From Clostridia bacterium (GTDB lineage Bacteria; Bacillota; Clostridia; Oscillospirales; Acutalibacteraceae), in NCBI GenBank assembly GCA_017434855.1, contig JAFRUA010000030.1, positions 62,001 through 126,000 of the forward strand: a DNA stretch of 64,000 bases, given 5' to 3'. The position numbers and the translations under genes were made by a program. The notes under the pieces were generated by a model that saw only the letters and a program-made list of their open reading frames with translations, did no database searches and was not told the DNA's origin. Position 1 is the first letter of the stretch. The number at the start of each line of letters is the position of its first letter. Below are positions 59,569-64,000 of this stretch, one piece after another.

Positions 59569-62001
59569 ATGAAACACAGCAAGAAATTATTATCCGTTCT
59601 GCTGGCGCTTTTGATGTTGCTGTCGGTCGGCAGCACCGCGCTGGCGGGCGAAGAAGCGCCGAATGCGGACGCAACAACGCAGACAGAAATCACACAACCG
59701 GACGACGCACAGCCGGACGACGCCCTGCCGGTCTATACGCTGGTGACCGACGAAAGCGGACTGAACAGCTACTGGGTGGATGAAAACGGCGACCGGGTCA
59801 GTTTTTCCTCTTCGGCAGCGCAGACCGAAAGCGGCGCGAAAAAGGCGCCGGCGGCCAATCTTCCGCGCGCGTACAGCTCGCTCGACGAAGGCTACACCAC
59901 GCCGGTAGAAAACCAGATGGGCGCCGGGGCCTGTACATCCTTCGCGGTCACGACCACGCTTGAGACCACCGCCGTGAAGCAGGGCCTCATCGATCGCGCA
60001 GACGCGGCCTTCTCTCCGCTGCAGCTGCAGTATTTTTCCAGAAACACCTACACCGACAACCCGGACGATCCGACGGCCTTCGTCGGCACAACCCTGTCCA
60101 TGCGCGATGCGCTGAGATACGGCACCAACCCATCGTCGGTCGCGGATGCGATGGCGCGCGGCACCGGCCCCGTCTCCGAGGTCGCGTTCCCGTTCTGGGA
60201 GTTCTATCCGGATCAGCAGAACCCGGACGAATCGCGCCGCTATCAGCGCGACTATTACCTGCGTGATTACAGCGAAGTGCTGACGCACAAATACTCCGAC
60301 GTGACCGAACAGGTTTACGAGGCCAGGCTGCCCGAGATCAAGCAGGCCATTTATGAAAAGGGCGCCGTCGCCGCAACGATCGGCATCTATGACTATGACC
60401 ACTTCCGTCTTTCGCCGATCGAGTACAAAGGCAAGAAGGTCATGACGTATTACACGGATTACGATCGCTTTGCCAGCCACATGGTCGCCCTGATCGGCTA
60501 TGACGACGACTTCCCGGTGGAGTGCTTCCCCGAAAGTTGCCGGCCGGAAAAGCCGGGCGCCTTCCTTGCGCAGAACAGCTGGGGCGCCGACAGCGGAAGC
60601 ACCGTCGACGGATATTGCTGGATCTCCTACTGGGAGCCGACGTTCTGCGACTTCTCGACCTATGAGCTGCAGGATGAAAACGATTTTGACAACCTGTATC
60701 AATATGACTGCGACTGGGCCAACGGCGGCGGCGCATGGGGAAACGACCCGGATCACCGGCCGGATAATGCGAATATTTATCGGGCCAAAAACGACGAGCT
60801 GCTCACGGAAGTCGGCATCACAACCAGTCAAAACACGGTCGTCCGGCTTTGGGTCTATACCGAACTGCAGGACCCGAACGATCCGGAAAGCGGTACGCTT
60901 GCTTATCATACGACCCAGACCTATCCGTATGGCGGATACCACACGATCAAGCTGCCGCAGGCAACCGAACTGCCCGCCGGAACCGATTTTTCGATCGGTG
61001 TGACCTGCTCCGTCGGGGATCAGTTCTGGACGCCGCAGTATAAATACGTGCCCGAGGGCAGCCCCGTGGCGCGGTGCTTCGAGCGTCAGAGGCGCGGCTG
61101 GGTGCTGAACAACAATCGCCTCTACAGCCTGAAAGCCATGACCATCAACGCGGACCATCACACCCACGTCTGGGACGAGGGTGTGGAGGAACCCCTCAAC
61201 CGCTGCATCCGCCCCGCGCACACGGCCTATACCTGCACGGTCTGCGGAAAGAAACGGTACGCCAACGTCCAGTCGGGCGGACTGCACTCGTATAGAGTGG
61301 AAGGCTGGAACTACATCCGGCATGACGAACCGACCTGCGCGTCCTGCGGCGGCGACCGGTACGCCTGCGCGTACTGCAATATGCCGGTCGGTACTACGTT
61401 CATGAATGAGATCCCGGCCCTGCCGCACACCTATGACGACGGCGTCTTTGTCGAGGGCAACTGCCTGACCGGCGGCACCCTGCGATACACCTGCGCGGTC
61501 TGCAAGGGGACGAAGGACGAACCCGCCGCCCCGGCCGCGGCGCACCTCGCTGTGGAAACAATCAACATCGCTGAAACCTGTACCGAAGACGGCGTCAGCG
61601 GAAAACAGGTTTGCCGCACCTGCGGCACAGTCTTGAACGAGGGCACCGTTTTGCCGGCCTGCGGGCATCAATGGGATGCCGGCGTGGTGACGCGGGAAGC
61701 GACGTGCAGCCTGTACGGCGAAAAATATCACGTCTGCCAGAACGACGCAAGCCACACCTACGTCGAGATTTTGCCGTCGCTCCCGCACACCTGGGGCGAA
61801 TGGTACGTCGTGACCGAACCCACGCAGGACCATGGCGGGCTGATGATGTGCGACTGCCAGATCTGCGGCGAGCATCAATACTATGGGATCCCACAGCTCC
61901 CGCAGCCGCAGCAGCAGGAGGAGCCGCCCGCAAAACAGTTGAACTTCTTCCAGCGTCTGATCGCATGGCTGAAAAATCTGTTCCAGAAATTGTTCCACTG
62001 A
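59569..62001 (+). CDS. Secreted C1A (papain-like) protease with lectin-like domain and CxxC repeats
   Basis: 810 residues; AAAGGAG 8 bases before ATG 59569. Signal peptide SKKLLSVLLALLMLLSVGST ending at ALAG. An acidic propeptide-like stretch runs to ~100. The protease domain has Gln116 (VENQMGAGAC), nucleophile Cys122, His304 (ASHMVALIGYDDD) and Asn336 (AQNSWG), so the catalytic set is complete. Residues ~400-500 match the beta-rich lectin-like domain found after C1A proteases in Clostridia (TEVGITT, VRLWVYTEL, YGGYHTIKLP). The last ~280 residues hold about six CxxC repeats. The C-terminus is LNFFQRLIAWLKNLFQKLFH, the amphipathic tail. Likely digests extracellular protein or processes surface proteins. 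Confidence 0.92.
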   Translation: MKHSKKLLSVLLALLMLLSVGSTALAGEEAPNADATTQTEITQPDDAQPDDALPVYTLVTDESGLNSYWVDENGDRVSFSSSAAQTESGAKKAPAANLPRAYSSLDEGYTTPVENQMGAGACTSFAVTTTLETTAVKQGLIDRADAAFSPLQLQYFSRNTYTDNPDDPTAFVGTTLSMRDALRYGTNPSSVADAMARGTGPVSEVAFPFWEFYPDQQNPDESRRYQRDYYLRDYSEVLTHKYSDVTEQVYEARLPEIKQAIYEKGAVAATIGIYDYDHFRLSPIEYKGKKVMTYYTDYDRFASHMVALIGYDDDFPVECFPESCRPEKPGAFLAQNSWGADSGSTVDGYCWISYWEPTFCDFSTYELQDENDFDNLYQYDCDWANGGGAWGNDPDHRPDNANIYRAKNDELLTEVGITTSQNTVVRLWVYTELQDPNDPESGTLAYHTTQTYPYGGYHTIKLPQATELPAGTDFSIGVTCSVGDQFWTPQYKYVPEGSPVARCFERQRRGWVLNNNRLYSLKAMTINADHHTHVWDEGVEEPLNRCIRPAHTAYTCTVCGKKRYANVQSGGLHSYRVEGWNYIRHDEPTCASCGGDRYACAYCNMPVGTTFMNEIPALPHTYDDGVFVEGNCLTGGTLRYTCAVCKGTKDEPAAPAAAHLAVETINIAETCTEDGVSGKQVCRTCGTVLNEGTVLPACGHQWDAGVVTREATCSLYGEKYHVCQNDASHTYVEILPSLPHTWGEWYVVTEPTQDHGGLMMCDCQICGEHQYYGIPQLPQPQQQEEPPAKQLNFFQRLIAWLKNLFQKLFH

Positions 62002-62011
62002 TGATAGACAA

Positions 62012-62056
62012 AATCAGCCCGCGAAAGAGGCAGCCTCCTTCGCGGGCATTGATTTT
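62012..62056 (+). terminator. Intrinsic terminator after the C1A protease gene
   Basis: GCCCGCGAA / TTCGCGGGC stem with an internal GAGG/CCTC hairpin, outer AATCA/TGATT pairs and a TTTT tail. Confidence 0.85.
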
Positions 62057-62135
62057 AAGGTAATTCCGCACAAATGCAGCCGCGCTTTCACACGCGACCG
62101 CAATTCTCCATTTTCAATTTTTCATTCTCAATTGT

Positions 62136-63158
62136 TTACTCGCCCTTCATTTCAAGCAGCTTGACCTTGCCGTCATAGGCGGCCTGCGACACGCGGATGG
62201 AGTCCGCGATGGCCGCATAGATGTCGTCGTCCTCGACGCCGAGGGCGCGGCAGTAGGCGTCGTTGATGAACAGGTTCAGGTCCATGATGTCTGGCAGGTT
62301 GAACGGGTCCATGCCGGAATCGATCCCGCGCTTTTTGTAATCGCGCGCCACCTTGATCATGCCCATCTTCATGGCGATCGGCGGGACGGAAACGATCTTG
62401 CGGTCCTTGCCCATGCCGCGGGCCTCATAGACGATGGCAAGGAACTCCTTCCACGTCATGTTATACATGCCGATGGGGATGGCCTCAAAGCCCATCTTGT
62501 CACGCTCTGCGGCGCCGGCGATGGCCTGGCCCACCTGGCGGCAGGTGAGCATGGTGGTGCCGCCCGCGGGGTACATGGTGAACGGCCAGTTGTCCATCAT
62601 CTTGATCTGCTCGATCAGGATGGTCCACACCGGCTTGCGGCCCGGCTGGGTGCCGAAGATATAGGGCAGCTCCAGCACGGCAACGCCGAAGGTGTCGTCG
62701 GCAAAGGCCTCGCAGACCTCCTCCTGCATGATGCGCGCCTTGAAGTACTGGTTCTTTTCCGTCAGCTTCATGTCGGGGCGCAGTTTTGACAGGTACGCAA
62801 AATACGAGCCGAGAACGACCGCCTTTTTGACGCCGGCCTTTTTGCACAGCGGAAAGATGCGCTCCAGCGGCGCGATGTTGTACTTGTAATAGTAATCCAT
62901 GACGGGGGCGGGGAATTCCACGCGCTCGTCCACGCCGGCGGCGAAGATGAAGGCGTCGCAGCCCGCAAGGTACGCTTCCAGCTCGTCGTCGGTCTTTTTG
63001 TTGATGTCGCCGAAGATGATCTCCATCTCTTCGGGGATGGGCGCGCCCTCCGGCAGCGGGGGCAGGGCAAGCGTCGTGACCTGATGGCCGCGCTTGATGA
63101 GGGTGGTGGCGGCTTCGCAGCCGAGCAGACCGGTTCCGCCGATCATGAGTACTTTCAT
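62136..63158 (-). CDS. NAD(P)-dependent epimerase/dehydratase-like protein
   Basis: 340 residues; ATG 63158 has GGGAGGA 8 bases upstream. An atypical/extended SDR: N-terminal KVLMIGGTGLLGCEAATTLI (GxxGxxG), FAAGVDE and VVLGSYFAYL. The YxxxK position appears as YFKARIMQEE. The substrate is unknown; it may act on a sugar nucleotide or a lipid-linked compound. Monocistronic with its own promoter (63238-63210). No membrane segments. Confidence 0.85.
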   Translation of the reverse strand: MKVLMIGGTGLLGCEAATTLIKRGHQVTTLALPPLPEGAPIPEEMEIIFGDINKKTDDELEAYLAGCDAFIFAAGVDERVEFPAPVMDYYYKYNIAPLERIFPLCKKAGVKKAVVLGSYFAYLSKLRPDMKLTEKNQYFKARIMQEEVCEAFADDTFGVAVLELPYIFGTQPGRKPVWTILIEQIKMMDNWPFTMYPAGGTTMLTCRQVGQAIAGAAERDKMGFEAIPIGMYNMTWKEFLAIVYEARGMGKDRKIVSVPPIAMKMGMIKVARDYKKRGIDSGMDPFNLPDIMDLNLFINDAYCRALGVEDDDIYAAIADSIRVSQAAYDGKVKLLEMKGE

Positions 63159-63209
63159 TGGATTGTCCTCCCTGTTCATTTTTTTGGTACGGAGTTTCGC
63201 TTTCAGTTT

Positions 63210-63238
63210 ATCATAGCGTATCTTCGGGCTCCTGTCAA
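63210..63238 (-). promoter_or_regulatory. Promoter for the epimerase gene
   Basis: Minus strand TTGACA (63238-63233), 17-bp spacer, -10 TATGAT (63215-63210). Confidence 0.8.
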
Positions 63239-63274
63239 CCGAAAGAAAGAAAACTTCATAAAATGTTCCAAAAC

Positions 63275-63306
63275 AAAACGCCCCGATCTTCACACGAAGG
63301 TCGGGG
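63275..63306 (-). terminator. Intrinsic terminator of the second XRE gene
   Basis: Minus strand stem CCCCGACCTTC / GAAGATCGGGG with a 4-base loop and CGTTTTGTTTT tail, directly abutting the stop codon. Confidence 0.8.
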
Positions 63307-63516
63307 TTATTTGCGCGCTTTGCAGTCGCTGACGCCAAGCATATAGTCGATGCTGACGTTGTACAGATCAGACAGGCGGATCAGGATCGCGGTGGGAATG
63401 TCGTTTTCGCCGGTTTCGTATTTCGAGTACCCGGTCTGTGACATGCCGAGCTTTTGCGCCAGTTTTGTCTGGCTCAGGTCTGCGTCCTCGCGCAGATCGC
63501 GGATGCGCGGATACAT
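63307..63516 (-). CDS. XRE-family HTH repressor, second copy of the divergent module
   Basis: 69 residues; GGAGGT 6 bases before ATG 63516. Nearly all of it is the DNA-binding domain: MYPRIRDLREDADLSQTKLA, QKLGMSQTGYSKYETGENDI, PTAILIRLSDLYNVSIDYML, then GVSDCKARK. Similar in plan to the XRE at 39361 and likewise divergent from a secreted amidase-like gene. Palindromes in the shared promoter region are the likely targets. Confidence 0.9.
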   Translation of the reverse strand: MYPRIRDLREDADLSQTKLAQKLGMSQTGYSKYETGENDIPTAILIRLSDLYNVSIDYMLGVSDCKARK

Positions 63517-63554
63517 GGCGCCACCTCCGAGAATATTCTGTAAATATTCTACCC

Positions 63555-63600
63555 TAACCTGTTTCAGAGTATTGACATTTAACCTGAAACAGGTTAAAAT
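63555..63600 (+). promoter_or_regulatory. Promoter of the right-edge secreted gene with paired XRE operators
   Basis: -35 TTGACA (63572-63577), 17-bp spacer, -10 TAAAAT (63595-63600). TAACCTGAAACAGGTTA (63580-63596) is a perfect 7-3-7 palindrome filling the spacer and touching the -10. TAACCTGTTTCAGAGTA (63555-63571) is a weaker copy just before the -35. Centres are 25 bp apart. Confidence 0.75.
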
Positions 63601-63629
63601 ATTATTACCATTTTTAAGGAGGTTCATTT

Positions 63630-64000
63630 ATGAAACAGACAAAAAGGCTTTTTGCGGTACTGCTGGCTGTGGTGATGCTGCTGGGCCTCGTGCCGGTGAT
63701 GAACATTGGCATGACAGCGAGCGCGGCAGGAGGAACAATCAACCAAAGTAAAATCACAGAATATGCGTTGGAATATTGGGATAATTACAACAGCAACTAT
63801 TCAAATTATAATTCTGATGGTGGCGATTGCTGTAATTTCGTTTCTCAATGTTTGCATTATGCTGGATTGCCAATGGATAGTAATTGGTATTGGTCTGCTT
63901 ACAGCGACCATACCTCTTCGTGGACATATTGTCCTAGTCTAAAAAGCTATCTTGTGGATAATCTTAAATGTGACTTTATTACATCACCGTCCGCAAGTCA
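63630..64000 (+). CDS. Secreted amidase-like protein, N-terminal part (cut by right edge)
   Basis: AAGGAGGT precedes ATG 63630; 123 codons are visible. Signal peptide KQTKRLFAVLLAVVMLLGLV ending at MTASA is almost the same as in the proteins at 39763 and 45541. The mature start EYALEYWDNYNSNYSNYNSD, GGDCCNFVSQCLHYAGLPM (Cys67/Cys68) and SSWTYCPSLKSYL match the N-terminal part of the Amidase_6 (putative amidase) family. The DNA becomes AT-rich right after the signal peptide. Remaining domains lie outside the window. Confidence 0.85.
   Translation, partial: MKQTKRLFAVLLAVVMLLGLVPVMNIGMTASAAGGTINQSKITEYALEYWDNYNSNYSNYNSDGGDCCNFVSQCLHYAGLPMDSNWYWSAYSDHTSSWTYCPSLKSYLVDNLKCDFITSPSAS

Overview
The window looks like chromosomal DNA of an uncultured or gut-type Clostridia (Oscillospiraceae/Ruminococcaceae-like). 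The reasons are strong sigma-A style promoters with 16-17 bp spacers, GGAGG ribosome binding sites, fairly high G+C housekeeping genes, a GSIII-type glutamine synthetase, a split glutamate synthase, an Amt-PII fusion, a Cys-containing L28, and many secreted multidomain proteins. The taxonomic call is inference. No phage, integrase, transposase or CRISPR array was seen.

Layout. 1-21735: the 3' part of one giant gene (over 7,200 codons, open at the left edge) encoding at least eleven copies of a long, mostly helical repeat unit. 21895-29170: an ArsC/Spx-like protein, an ABC exporter, an FAD oxidoreductase, a polyprenyl-phosphate sugar transferase, an SDR, a CPBP protease and TadA. 29361-35237: a MarR regulator with a palindrome in its promoter, a membrane-anchored two-unit relative of the giant protein, and a MacB-type ABC transporter, apparently one operon. 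35342-37872: YfbR nucleotidase and an unrecognised membrane protein. 38142-45541: a secretome island (EEP-family enzyme, XRE regulator with divergent amidase-lectin protein, Cys-protease-like multi-Ig protein) with argG in the middle. 45853-46482: upp. 46703-56013: a nitrogen assimilation block (five-gene split GOGAT, divergent GSIII, Amt-PII). 56281-57695: purF with a one-base frame break at an A run. 58054-58363: rpmB and tRNA-Leu(CAA), followed by a tandem duplication carrying a copy of the tRNA 3' end. 58683-64000: a second secretome island (LRR protein, C1A protease, epimerase, and a second XRE/divergent amidase pair that runs off the edge).

Common threads. Six secreted proteins with unrelated enzymatic or adhesive domains end in the same kind of short aromatic, basic, amphipathic helix, and three share a nearly constant signal peptide. 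Two of them also share a CxxC-repeat/CKWCG tail, while their central domains are AT-rich and unrelated. This suggests exchangeable cassettes delivered through one export or anchoring route. Two such genes are divergent from small XRE repressors across 7-3-7 bp palindromes. A third sits behind a 200-nt leader that can form a long closing stem plus competing antiterminator and terminator hairpins. The glnA and glt operons, which diverge from each other, also have terminator hairpins in their leaders. Two copies of a ~230-bp terminal-inverted-repeat element keep RNA pairing through G-U and covarying changes. All statements about regulation are inferred from sequence alone.
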